A DNA stretch of 64,000 nucleotides from JAFAHS01 sp046728175 (GTDB taxonomy: Bacteria; Desulfobacterota; Binatia; Binatales; Binataceae): positions 1 to 64,000 of the forward strand of contig JBKPEA010000066.1 in the NCBI GenBank assembly GCA_046728175.1, in the 5' to 3' direction. This document shows, in pieces, positions 44,111 through 51,456 of the stretch (the first letter of the stretch is position 1; every line of letters starts with the position of its first letter). The translations under genes were made by a program, and so were the position numbers. The notes under the pieces were generated by a model, which did no database searches, was not told the DNA's origin, and saw only the letters and a program-made list of their open reading frames with translations.

Positions 44111-44899
44111 CTATTCGAGCTTCACCAGCAGCCCCCGGTTTTGCGCGGCGGCGAAGACTATCTTGAACACCGCAATCGCAAACAGGAAGTAGAAGAGGTT
44201 AAGCACCAGGCCCCACCAGAAGTAGTGTGAGTTGAAGCCGCCCCCGGCCAGCAGCTGACGCATGCCTTCGAACGAATGCGTAGTCGGCAACGTCCACGCG
44301 ATCTCGCGCAGCCACGGCGGCAATGACTTCACCGGGTATAGCACGCACGAAATCGGTGCCAGCAATCCAGCAAAGCTCCACGCCAAGGCCTGGATCTTAG
44401 TGGTGTACCGGAAAATCAACCCGGTGATCATTATGCCGAGTGCGAAAGCAAACAGGATCAGGTTGATTAGGTAGGGCACGAAGCCCGGCAGCCACGGGAA
44501 GATATTGAAGTGATAGGCCGCCAGAGCCAGCAGCGAGGCCGCGCCGACACCCACCATCGCCTTCGCCACATTCACGCAGATCAGTCCCGTCATGTACTCC
44601 GAGATCGTCAGGGGCGTCGAGAACAGGTTGATCAGATTGCGCGACCACAACTCGTCCAGAAAGCCCACCGCCAGGTCGCGCTGAAAGGAGTAAAACAGTC
44701 CCCAGATGATGATCGCGCTCAGCACGAACTTGATAACCTCCGGCTGCATGCCGAGGCCGTGCCCCAGGTAGGTCGTGAAAAAACCCCACATTACGACATC
44801 GAGCACCGGCCAATAGACCATGTCCGTAACGCGATCGACGTTGCGCCGCGCTTCGTACGCGTGGCGCGCCATCACCGCGACTATCCGATGTGCTTTCAT
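44111..44899 (-). CDS. ABC-2 type transporter permease
   Basis: The 262-residue inner-membrane permease has six hydrophobic segments in the ABC-2 order, with the N-terminal amphipathic RHAYEARRNVDRVTDMVYWP and central GIMITGLIFRYTTKIQALAW. The last four bases of the ATPase gene overlap its ATG (44896-44899), so the pair is translated together. It likely exports a polysaccharide, a drug or a lipid; sequence does not say which. The gene ends 93 bases from the divergent TolC gene (convergent). Confidence 0.9.
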   Translation of the reverse strand: MKAHRIVAVMARHAYEARRNVDRVTDMVYWPVLDVVMWGFFTTYLGHGLGMQPEVIKFVLSAIIIWGLFYSFQRDLAVGFLDELWSRNLINLFSTPLTISEYMTGLICVNVAKAMVGVGAASLLALAAYHFNIFPWLPGFVPYLINLILFAFALGIMITGLIFRYTTKIQALAWSFAGLLAPISCVLYPVKSLPPWLREIAWTLPTTHSFEGMRQLLAGGGFNSHYFWWGLVLNLFYFLFAIAVFKIVFAAAQNRGLLVKLE

Positions 44900-45636
44900 C
44901 CGCGTGCCTCCCGTGCCACGCGCAGGAATACTTCCTCCAGCGCTGGCTCATCACGCTCTTCCTTCAGGATCGCGTGAGTAATTTCGATCGGACTGCCAGT
45001 CGCGATCACGCGGCCGTGATTCAGAAATACAATCCGGCTGCATAGCTGCTCGACCTCGGCCATGTTGTGCGAGGTATAGAGAATCGTCATGCCGCGGTCG
45101 CGATTCGCTTCCAGCAACTGCGCTTTCGCCTGGCGTGCGATCTCGGGGTCCAGGTACGCCGTCGGCTCATCGAGCAGCAGCAGCTCGGGATCGTTGAGCA
45201 TCGCTTTGGCTAGCCCGATGCGGGTGTTCTCGCCCGACGAGAGTCGCGCGATCGGCTTGTCGCGCAGCTTTGCGACATCGAACCGCTCCAGCCACTCGGC
45301 GATCCGCCGTTGCGGCTCCTTGATGCCATAGAGACGTGCGAACACGCTGAGATTCTCGTGCACCGTCATCCGGAACGGGAACGCAACGTAGGGCGAAGTG
45401 AAATTCATCCGCTGCAAAATTTGCTCGCGATGCGTCGCCATGGACTTGCCGAAAATCCGGATCTCTCCGGAGGTCGGCGTGATAAGGCCGAGGACCATCT
45501 GGATCGTGGTAGTCTTGCCGGCCCCGTTGGGCCCGAGCATCCCGACGATCTCGCCCCGCTCGATCCGAAATGACACGCCGTTGACCGCCGTGAAGTTGTC
45601 GAAGCGTTTAGTTAGATTTTCTACCTGGACCAGCAT
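44896..45636 (-). CDS. ABC transporter ATP-binding protein (ABC-2 exporter)
   Basis: The 246-residue ATPase has Walker A GPNGAGKT (35-42), the signature LSSGENTRIGLAKAM, Walker B LLLLDEPTAYLDPE and the H-loop YTSHNMAEVE. The final LEEVFLRVAREARG is typical of the DrrA/NatA-type exporters. It pairs with the permease by a four-base overlap. Its upstream region carries a strong hairpin terminator on the same strand at 45680-45728, so leader attenuation or an upstream short transcript is possible. Confidence 0.93.
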   Translation of the reverse strand: MLVQVENLTKRFDNFTAVNGVSFRIERGEIVGMLGPNGAGKTTTIQMVLGLITPTSGEIRIFGKSMATHREQILQRMNFTSPYVAFPFRMTVHENLSVFARLYGIKEPQRRIAEWLERFDVAKLRDKPIARLSSGENTRIGLAKAMLNDPELLLLDEPTAYLDPEIARQAKAQLLEANRDRGMTILYTSHNMAEVEQLCSRIVFLNHGRVIATGSPIEITHAILKEERDEPALEEVFLRVAREARG

Positions 45637-45913
45637 CGCGGGATTCCTTTCATTTCTCGTCCGAACTCATTCGGCGGCGAAAAAAACGGCGACCAGCGGA
45701 TACACTCTGCGTGGACCCGCGGTCGCCGTACTATGACCGATGTCTGCTGTTACCTAATGCGCAGGCGGCGGGCACAACGCGCGTGCACGGGCTTTAGCCG
45801 TGTGGATGTCAAAAGGATTCATGCTTTTGCGTTGTGCCTCCGGAGAACCCACGTAACATAGCACGTTCCCGCGCAGGCTTGCTACGAGGGGCCGCTGCGC
45901 TACCCTCGCCGCG
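45637..45913. other. Intergenic region with two hairpins, no protein gene
   Basis: This 277-base stretch lies before the divergent pseudogene and ABC ATPase gene. It holds the minus-strand terminator at 45680-45728 and a smaller hairpin CACGG-GCTTTAGC-CGTG near 45786-45802. I see no ORF with a ribosome binding site. Confidence 0.5.
45680..45728 (-). terminator. Strong intrinsic terminator on minus strand with no gene before it
   Basis: On the minus strand, an 8-bp stem (CGGCGACC/GGTCGCCG) continues after one unpaired base into a GCGG/CCGC stem, and seven T residues follow directly. This is textbook rho-independent form. Upstream on the same strand there is no recognisable gene, only the antisense of a pseudogene. 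Downstream is the ABC ATPase (45636). It may end a small RNA or attenuate the exporter operon. Confidence 0.7.
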
Positions 45914-46387
45914 ATGAAGATCTATACGGTGTGGATGGCTCTTTGCGTCGCCGCAATTTGCCCGGTTGGGCAGGCGCTCGGCGGCGAAGTGCAGTGTCCC
46001 CGACAATCGCGGTGGATCTGAAAATCACCGACACCCCCGCCGGATGGACCGCCGGATACAACGGCTTCACGAACGAGCTGGCCCAGCCTGACCATCTACG
46101 ATGGCCCGCCCGAGGAGGGCGCCTCGCTCGTTTACAGCGACGAAAAGACGGCTACCGATAGCGTCACACAAACCTGGCAACTCACGTCCAGTGGCCGGGG
46201 CAACTGGATAACCTGCGGATACTCAAATACCTCCGCGCAGCTCACACAGAAAATTCCCGCAGACGCGACCTGATGCGAGGCCACGTTCGAACGCAACGTC
46301 CGCTTCGGCGACGGGCGCCATCCGATCCGCAAGGCCATCTGCACTTCGACTGATCCCCTGCGGCGCGTCCGGGTTAACGCCCTTTAA
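45914..46387 (+). pseudogene. Broken STY0301-like secreted protein gene
   Basis: An ATG at 45914 opens a signal peptide (MKIYTVWMALCVAAICP, then QALGGEVQCP), but the frame stops at 46018-46020 (TGA). Continuing in the next frame gives TIAVDLKITDTPAGWTAGY (46000s), then the first frame again from about 46088 with LTIYDGPPEEGASLVYS and SGRGNWITCGYSNTSAQL, until a TGA at 46271 directly before a Cys codon and the end at 46387. The three parts form the order and motifs of the STY0301 family (CP..., PxGW, DGPPxxGA, W.xxC.Y). Two compensating frameshifts and one nonsense codon mark it as a decayed gene. Confidence 0.6.
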
Positions 46388-46580
46388 CCTAAACGTTCGT
46401 TAACTATCTGAAATCGCGCTGTTTTTGCACGTTTCGGGATAGACCAAAACGCGAATCGGCTAGGACTTCGCTATGAAAATACGGACGCTTTTAGCTGTCT
46501 ACCCCCGCATTTCGGCGTCGGTAAGGTTGGCACTTCCTGTGCTCTATCAGTCAAGCGAAAGAAGTTCGGAGGTAAGGACG
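46388..46580. other. Intergenic region with an inverted repeat before the repeat-protein gene
   Basis: This 193-base stretch has an imperfect repeat of GTTAAC (46373-46378 and near 46408-46413) around TTTAACCTAAACGTTCG, possibly regulatory for the downstream gene at 46581. I see no clear -35 or -10. Confidence 0.35.
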
Positions 46581-47132
46581 ATGACGTCGAACAGAATTTT
46601 CAAACAGCTGATTCCAATGGTGTTGGCGGGGGGCGTAATGCTGGTGCTGGCTATGCCGATGACGGCTAGCGCACGTGATTGGGATCATCATGATAACGGT
46701 CGCCACAACGGCTGGGTCCACCAGGATCGCGACGATTTCCACCATAACGGCTGGGTCCACCGGGATCGCGACGATTTCCACCATAACGGCTGGGTCCACC
46801 GGGATCGCGACGAGTTCCGTCATTACGGCTGGGGCGATCACGATCGTGACGATTTTCGCCGTGCGCCGAGGGTTTATTACCCGAACAACTACTACGGCTA
46901 CGCACCGTCCTACGGCAGGGGCTATGGCTACGGTGGACCGTGTAACATGACTCGCCTACAGAACGTCTATCGCCAGGACCGCGCGACCGGCCATCCGGCC
47001 GCAGCGAATGACGTGGCGCGCCAGATGCGGGCCTGTGGCGGAGTGTCCTCGGTCTATCCATACTCGGGCGACGCTTATGGGCAGAACGGCCCGGTGTTCG
47101 CACCTCTGCTGGGTAGCTTCCTCGGCTGGTAA
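46581..47132 (+). CDS. Secreted His/Asp-rich protein with 13-residue tandem repeats
   Basis: The 183-residue protein starts at an ATG with GGAGG eight bases upstream; the signal peptide ends near MTASARD. Then follow four 13-residue repeats (46704-46859) of the type HNGWVHRDRDDFH with the last diverged to HYGWGDHDRDDFR, a region rich in His, Asp and Arg. The C-terminal part has YYPNNYYGYAPSYGRGYGYG and a Cys pair around TRLQNVYRQDRATGHPAAAN (CNM..., RACGG). It is probably periplasmic or on the surface, possibly metal-binding, but this is inferred from the composition only. A perfect terminator follows. Confidence 0.8.
   Translation: MTSNRIFKQLIPMVLAGGVMLVLAMPMTASARDWDHHDNGRHNGWVHQDRDDFHHNGWVHRDRDDFHHNGWVHRDRDEFRHYGWGDHDRDDFRRAPRVYYPNNYYGYAPSYGRGYGYGGPCNMTRLQNVYRQDRATGHPAAANDVARQMRACGGVSSVYPYSGDAYGQNGPVFAPLLGSFLGW
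46704..46859 (+). repeat. Four 39-bp tandem repeats inside the repeat-protein gene
   Basis: The units start at 46704, 46743, 46782 and 46821, each 39 bases. The first three are almost identical at the DNA level (GGCTGGGTCCACC then GATCGCGACGA core), the fourth is diverged. Near-identity at silent positions suggests recent duplication. There are no spacers, so this is not a CRISPR array. Confidence 0.9.
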
Positions 47133-47171
47133 CTTCCTCGGCCCTCGCGAGACGAAACACACCGACAACCA

Positions 47172-47206
47172 GGGCGCGCCGCAAAATGCGGCACGCCCTT
47201 TTTTTT
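47172..47206 (+). terminator. Rho-independent terminator of the repeat-protein gene
   Basis: GGGCGCGCCGC pairs with GCGGCACGCCC (11 bp, one C-A mismatch) around an AAAAT loop at 47172-47198 and is followed by eight T residues (47199-47206). It lies 40 bases after the stop at 47132 and well before the next gene at 47261. Confidence 0.88.
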
Positions 47207-47260
47207 GACCACGGCTGGCGCCAGAATGGGCCGACTCGATCGAAACTCGTCGAACCAGAA

Positions 47261-48568
47261 ATGAAACCAGACAGCCAGGGACTCGCCGTCACCACCGATT
47301 CGGACCAGGCCATCGCTGCGATCAATCACTTTACGGAAGCGGCCGTTGTCCTAAAGCCCGGCATGGCCGACATTACCGCAGCGGCGCGGCGCGAGCCCGA
47401 ATGCGCGATGCTCCAGATCTGTGCGGCCGTGCTGCATACACTCTCGCAGTCAAATCGGGAAGCTCGCCGCGGCGTTCGCTACCTGGATCTCGCGCGCCAA
47501 CGCAGCGCGGATTTGAACGAGCGGGAGCGAGCCTTCATCGATGCCGTCGCTGCCGGATGCGACGGAGACTTCGATCGCGCGATCGCCGCGTACGGGCAGA
47601 TCATCGAACGCTGGCCGAGGGACATCCTGGCCGCCAAGCTGGCGGAGTTCCACTGCTTTGAGACCGGCGACGCCAGACGCCAGCTGGAGATCATGGAGAA
47701 CCTGGCGAGCGCCAATGGTGACTCGCCGCACGCGCTCGCCATGTATGGGTTCGCGCTGGAACTGAACGGCCGCCGCGACCGCGCCGAGCAGGTTTCGCGT
47801 GCCGCGCTGCGGCTGGACCCGGATTCGATGTGGGCGCAGCATTGCCTGGCCCACCTTTACGGCGAGCAGGGGCGCGCGAGCGAGGGAATCGCAGCCCTGG
47901 AGAACTACGCTCCCGGGTGGAGAAGCTTCGGTCAGTACATCCAGGCGCACAACTGGTTCCATCTGGCGACGTTGTACCTGATGCAACTTGATTTCGATCG
48001 CGCGCTCGATGCCTACCGACATCACATCTGGGGATTTCAGTCCGACGAGATCGTCGAACACACCGATGCGATCCTGCTCCTATGGTACGTCGAGCTTTCG
48101 GGCGGCGAGGTTCAGGAGCGCTGGCGCGAAGTTGCGCCGCACATCCGGGCCAAGGCTCACGAGCAGGTATTTCCATTCCTGACCAGCATTTACCTCTATG
48201 CGCTGGAGCGCGCGGGAGAGTCGGCGGAAGTAGATCGCGCGCTTGCGGAGATGGAAGAGTACGCGCGCCGCCAAACCGGGCGCGCCGCATACGTGTGGAG
48301 CGAAATCGGCATCAACCAAGCGCGCGGCTCGGTCGCGTTCGCCCGCGGCGACTTCGACCGCGCCGCCGCGCTGCTCGGCAGCGCACTCGGCGGTATTGCG
48401 TCTGGCGGTGGCAGTGACGAGCAGCGCGCGGTGTTTGCGCAATCGCATTTCCTGAGCTTGAGCCGCGCGGGCCACACTCAGCAGGCGCAGCAAGCCCTGC
48501 ACGACTACCTCGCAGGGCGCTCATCTACTGCGCTCTTCCAGCGGTGGCGGGCCGAGATCGGCGGATGA
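47261..48568 (+). CDS. TTC38-like tetratricopeptide repeat protein
   Basis: The 435-residue cytosolic-looking protein has alpha-helical TPR-like repeats and the TTC38 landmark WAQHCLAHLYGEQGRASEG (about residues 190-208) followed by HNWFHLATLYLMQLD. Human TTC38-like proteins and bacterial relatives are of unknown function. The ATG at 47261 is used; nothing before it has a ribosome binding site. The stop overlaps the ATG of the next gene by four bases (ATGA), so the two are coupled and likely act together. Confidence 0.82.
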   Translation: MKPDSQGLAVTTDSDQAIAAINHFTEAAVVLKPGMADITAAARREPECAMLQICAAVLHTLSQSNREARRGVRYLDLARQRSADLNERERAFIDAVAAGCDGDFDRAIAAYGQIIERWPRDILAAKLAEFHCFETGDARRQLEIMENLASANGDSPHALAMYGFALELNGRRDRAEQVSRAALRLDPDSMWAQHCLAHLYGEQGRASEGIAALENYAPGWRSFGQYIQAHNWFHLATLYLMQLDFDRALDAYRHHIWGFQSDEIVEHTDAILLLWYVELSGGEVQERWREVAPHIRAKAHEQVFPFLTSIYLYALERAGESAEVDRALAEMEEYARRQTGRAAYVWSEIGINQARGSVAFARGDFDRAAALLGSALGGIASGGGSDEQRAVFAQSHFLSLSRAGHTQQAQQALHDYLAGRSSTALFQRWRAEIGG

Positions 48569-50130
48569 TCGCGCGTCCGCCGCACGCCACATTGCTTCTC
48601 GCCATTTCCTTGCTGTTCGCGGGTCTCAGACCGCAAGCCCTCGCAACCGAGGCCCGGACCGATGCCGGTGCCGCTCTGTTGAAACTGGCGCAACAGGAGT
48701 TTGGTAGCATGAACCGCGCCGAGCAGTTGCTGGTCAGCGCGGCAGCGCTCCGCAAGCTGGTATGGCTCGGTCCCAGCAGTGATCCCGGCGACCCGTCGAA
48801 TGCGGTTGCGCATGGTGACCGGTGGGGCCCCGAACGGAGTGTGCGCGGGGAGGTCATCCGCTGGCTGGCTTCCGATCCCGCGGCCGCCGCCTTCGTGCAC
48901 CCGAGCGGTCCGGGTTTCGCCGGAGCACGCGTCACGGGCCAGATCGATTTTTCCTATCTGGTCCTGACTCGTCCGATCACCATGCTTGGCTGCTACATTC
49001 CGGGCGGGATCGACCTGACCTATGCTCGCACGCAGGGCATCGACCTGCGCCGCAGTTTAACCGGAACCATCGATGCTGACTCCGCGACCATCGATGGGGA
49101 CCTGTCGATGTTGAACGGGCATTATGCCGCGGTGAGTATGTTTCGCACCCACCTGACCGGCAACCTCGATTTCATCGGCGCGCAGGTGTCGAGTCCGGGT
49201 GAATATGCGATTCTGGCGACAGAAGCTACCATCGGGGGCGACGCGGATTTTCACCAGGGGTTCACCACCGACGGCCTCATCGATTTTCGTTTCGCGAAAG
49301 TGGGACATTCGCTGAGCTTCAACGACGCGCATTTCGGCGGCGGCGGTGACAATGGACTGAACGCGGAGCGGGCTGCGGTTGCAGGCATGATCTACTGGGT
49401 GAATGTCACCCACACCTCACGAACGATCCTTGATCTCTCCGACGCGCGCGCCCAAGGGCTAGGCGACGATGCGGTGAGCTGGCCCGCGCCCGGAAATCTG
49501 AATCTTGACGGATTCGTCTATGAGTCAATCGTCGAGGGTCCCACGGATGCGGCGGCGCGTTTGCGATGGTTGGGGCGCGAGGCGCCGGGTTACCGACCGC
49601 AACCGTACGAGGAACTCGCCAGAGTGCTGACCTCTAACGGGGACACGAGCGGCGCTACTGACGTGCTGATCGCACAGCGTCGGGCGCAGCGCGGGTTCGG
49701 CAATCTGGGCCGCCTGGAGCGGATATGGAATCTGCTGCTCGAGATCACGATCGGTTACGGCTATCGGCCGCTGCGAGCGCTTTGGTGGATTCTCGGTTTC
49801 GTTTTGTTCGGCACCGCCCTGTTCGGTGCCGGATATCGGATGAGAATCATCACCCCAAGCGAGGCCGATGCCTACGGCAAGTTCGCTGAGACCGGCAGTG
49901 CACCGGGGCACTATCCGCCCTTCAATGCCTTCGTTTATTCGTTGGAAAATTTCTTGCCGGTGGTCGACCTGCATCAGGGAGAATACTGGCGGCCAAATCC
50001 TGGCCAGCCTGATTCAGGCACCATGGCTGCGTCCCTGCTGCGCTGGTATCTGTGGCTGCACATCCTCGCCGGATGGACTCTGACCCCCCTGCTCTTCGCC
50101 GGACTGTCCGGGCTCATTCGCCCCGCCTAA
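48565..50130 (+). CDS. Membrane protein with predicted beta-helix (pentapeptide-like) domain
   Basis: The 521-residue protein has an N-terminal hydrophobic signal (residues 9-27) and an extracytoplasmic region (about 60-350) rich in short repeating steps such as IDFSYLVLTRPITMLGCYIP, DLRRSLTGTIDADSATIDGD and GNLDFIGAQ, which look like a beta-helix of pentapeptide type. Two C-terminal membrane helices follow (407-425 and about 490-515), with a hydrophilic loop between. The product is unknown; the layout resembles secreted beta-helix sensors anchored to the membrane. It is coupled by ATGA to the TTC38-like gene. Confidence 0.72.
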   Translation: MIARPPHATLLLAISLLFAGLRPQALATEARTDAGAALLKLAQQEFGSMNRAEQLLVSAAALRKLVWLGPSSDPGDPSNAVAHGDRWGPERSVRGEVIRWLASDPAAAAFVHPSGPGFAGARVTGQIDFSYLVLTRPITMLGCYIPGGIDLTYARTQGIDLRRSLTGTIDADSATIDGDLSMLNGHYAAVSMFRTHLTGNLDFIGAQVSSPGEYAILATEATIGGDADFHQGFTTDGLIDFRFAKVGHSLSFNDAHFGGGGDNGLNAERAAVAGMIYWVNVTHTSRTILDLSDARAQGLGDDAVSWPAPGNLNLDGFVYESIVEGPTDAAARLRWLGREAPGYRPQPYEELARVLTSNGDTSGATDVLIAQRRAQRGFGNLGRLERIWNLLLEITIGYGYRPLRALWWILGFVLFGTALFGAGYRMRIITPSEADAYGKFAETGSAPGHYPPFNAFVYSLENFLPVVDLHQGEYWRPNPGQPDSGTMAASLLRWYLWLHILAGWTLTPLLFAGLSGLIRPA

Positions 50131-50304
50131 TCTTCTCGTCCGCCAGCCCTGGGTCCCGGCGGGTTTTCAACGATCGATGTGACCGGGCCTAAGCCTTCTC
50201 CTTTGACGAGAGAGAGCTGGTCTGAGCGAAGTAACGGTCAGAGGGTTGGGGCCGGATGAGCTACCATGGACTAGATCGGTCCTCCTTTCTTTCCAGTCCG
50301 GGAC

Positions 50305-50310
50305 TATAAT
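50305..50310 (+). promoter_or_regulatory. Candidate -10 element upstream of Pro-rich secreted protein gene
   Basis: A perfect TATAAT lies 54 bases before the ATG at 50365, in the gap after the beta-helix gene. No good TTGACA-like -35 is found at 16 to 18 bases upstream (the best is CTCCTT), so the call is tentative. Confidence 0.35.
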
Positions 50311-50364
50311 CACCGATGAAGCGAACCGAGCGGCCACGGCGTATGCTTGATCTGAAGGCCTGAG

Positions 50365-51213
50365 ATGATTCGCGTTAAGTTTTGGCCCCTGTTTTTCCTC
50401 GTGCTCGGTCTTGCGGTGCCGGCTTCGGCGCAGACCAGTTTGGAAATTCCGCAGACCCAGTCGCAGAACCCGGCGCCAATCCCGAGTTTCACGCCGCGCT
50501 CCGTTCCGTCTTCAAGCGCGCAAGAAGGCGGGGGTAGTACATTGCAAATCGCGCCGAATCCTCCGCCGGCGCCTTCCACTTCCCAGCAGGTCGCACCCGC
50601 CCCGCAAACTCTCGATCCCACGGTTGCTGCGGCAGCCGCAGCCGCGGCTGCTTTGAACGCCCTGCTGGTCGCACAGCCAACTCCCGGGACGCTGCCTAAA
50701 GGGGTTGTTCCCACGCCGGGACCACCGCCCCCGCCACCCCTTACTTCGCAAGCGGAGCCAAAGCTCCCACAGGTTTTTCGCGGATGCTGGGAGGGCGAGG
50801 TCGTCATGGTGGATGACCTGGAGCGGTTACCGGGCGCTCACAAAGTTGGCTACTGGACGCCCAAGACCTATCGGCTCTGTTATCAGCGCATCGGTGAGGG
50901 ACCCTTTCATCTGACTTTCAGCGAAACCGGCGTCGTTCCCAATGAACAAATCAAGAACGCGCGCGGCCGGGTCGATGCGCTGGCGACGGATGGGCGCGCG
51001 TACGCGAAGATGCGATCCGACCTTCGGTTCGATGAGGAGCATATCGAGCCAGGACTGCGCGGCGGCACCTTCGCAGTCGACGAAGTCACGATGCTCGATT
51101 GCAGGATTAGAGACGATGCGATGGCGGTAAGAGCGGGAGTTTACGGAACTCGCGACGGCGAACCATGGTTCAAAGCCCGCTGGCACGCCGATTTCCGCCA
51201 CGTTCCGCAGTGA
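50365..51213 (+). CDS. Secreted Pro/Gln-rich protein of unknown function
   Basis: The 282-residue protein has a signal peptide (ends near VPASAQT) and a disordered, Pro- and Ala-rich stretch to about residue 130, with a polyproline run GPPPPPPLTS. The C-terminal half (from PQVFRGCWEGEVVMVDDLE) has two conserved-looking cysteines, C-W at GCWEG and LCYQRI, and a WFKARWHADFRH end, which suggests a compact lipocalin-like or beta domain, though I do not recognise the family. It stands alone between the beta-helix gene and the copper ATPase gene. The start is preceded by CTGAAGGCCTGAG. Confidence 0.72.
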   Translation: MIRVKFWPLFFLVLGLAVPASAQTSLEIPQTQSQNPAPIPSFTPRSVPSSSAQEGGGSTLQIAPNPPPAPSTSQQVAPAPQTLDPTVAAAAAAAAALNALLVAQPTPGTLPKGVVPTPGPPPPPPLTSQAEPKLPQVFRGCWEGEVVMVDDLERLPGAHKVGYWTPKTYRLCYQRIGEGPFHLTFSETGVVPNEQIKNARGRVDALATDGRAYAKMRSDLRFDEEHIEPGLRGGTFAVDEVTMLDCRIRDDAMAVRAGVYGTRDGEPWFKARWHADFRHVPQ

Positions 51214-51456
51214 GCACGCGGCGACCACCTTGCGCAAAGCGCGGGCGCTTGAACACCGCTCCCGGTGGACGCAAAAACGGCATGCGTCTTGGCGTCTCCG
51301 GTTCGAAGCGTGGAGGGCGTGATCTAGCCAAGTCCACCATCTTGTCCAACTCCATGGAAGCAGGCGCAGCAGGCTAAGAGAAAGCTAAAGTCGCATGTGC
51401 GCCTCACCGTGAAAGCGTGTCGCGCCGCCAACCGCCGATTGCTATCGTCCATTCCG

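Noticed and set aside
45781..45805. Small hairpin CACGG-GCTTTAGC-CGTG as a terminator
   Set aside because: The stem is short and no T-run follows on either strand; it may only be a random or REP-like element.
46704..46859. CRISPR-like array
   Set aside because: Units of 39 bases follow each other with no spacers, keep the reading frame, and lie within a coding gene.
51281..51330. tRNA-like GGTTCGAAG sequence
   Set aside because: No acceptor stem or cloverleaf can be drawn around it.
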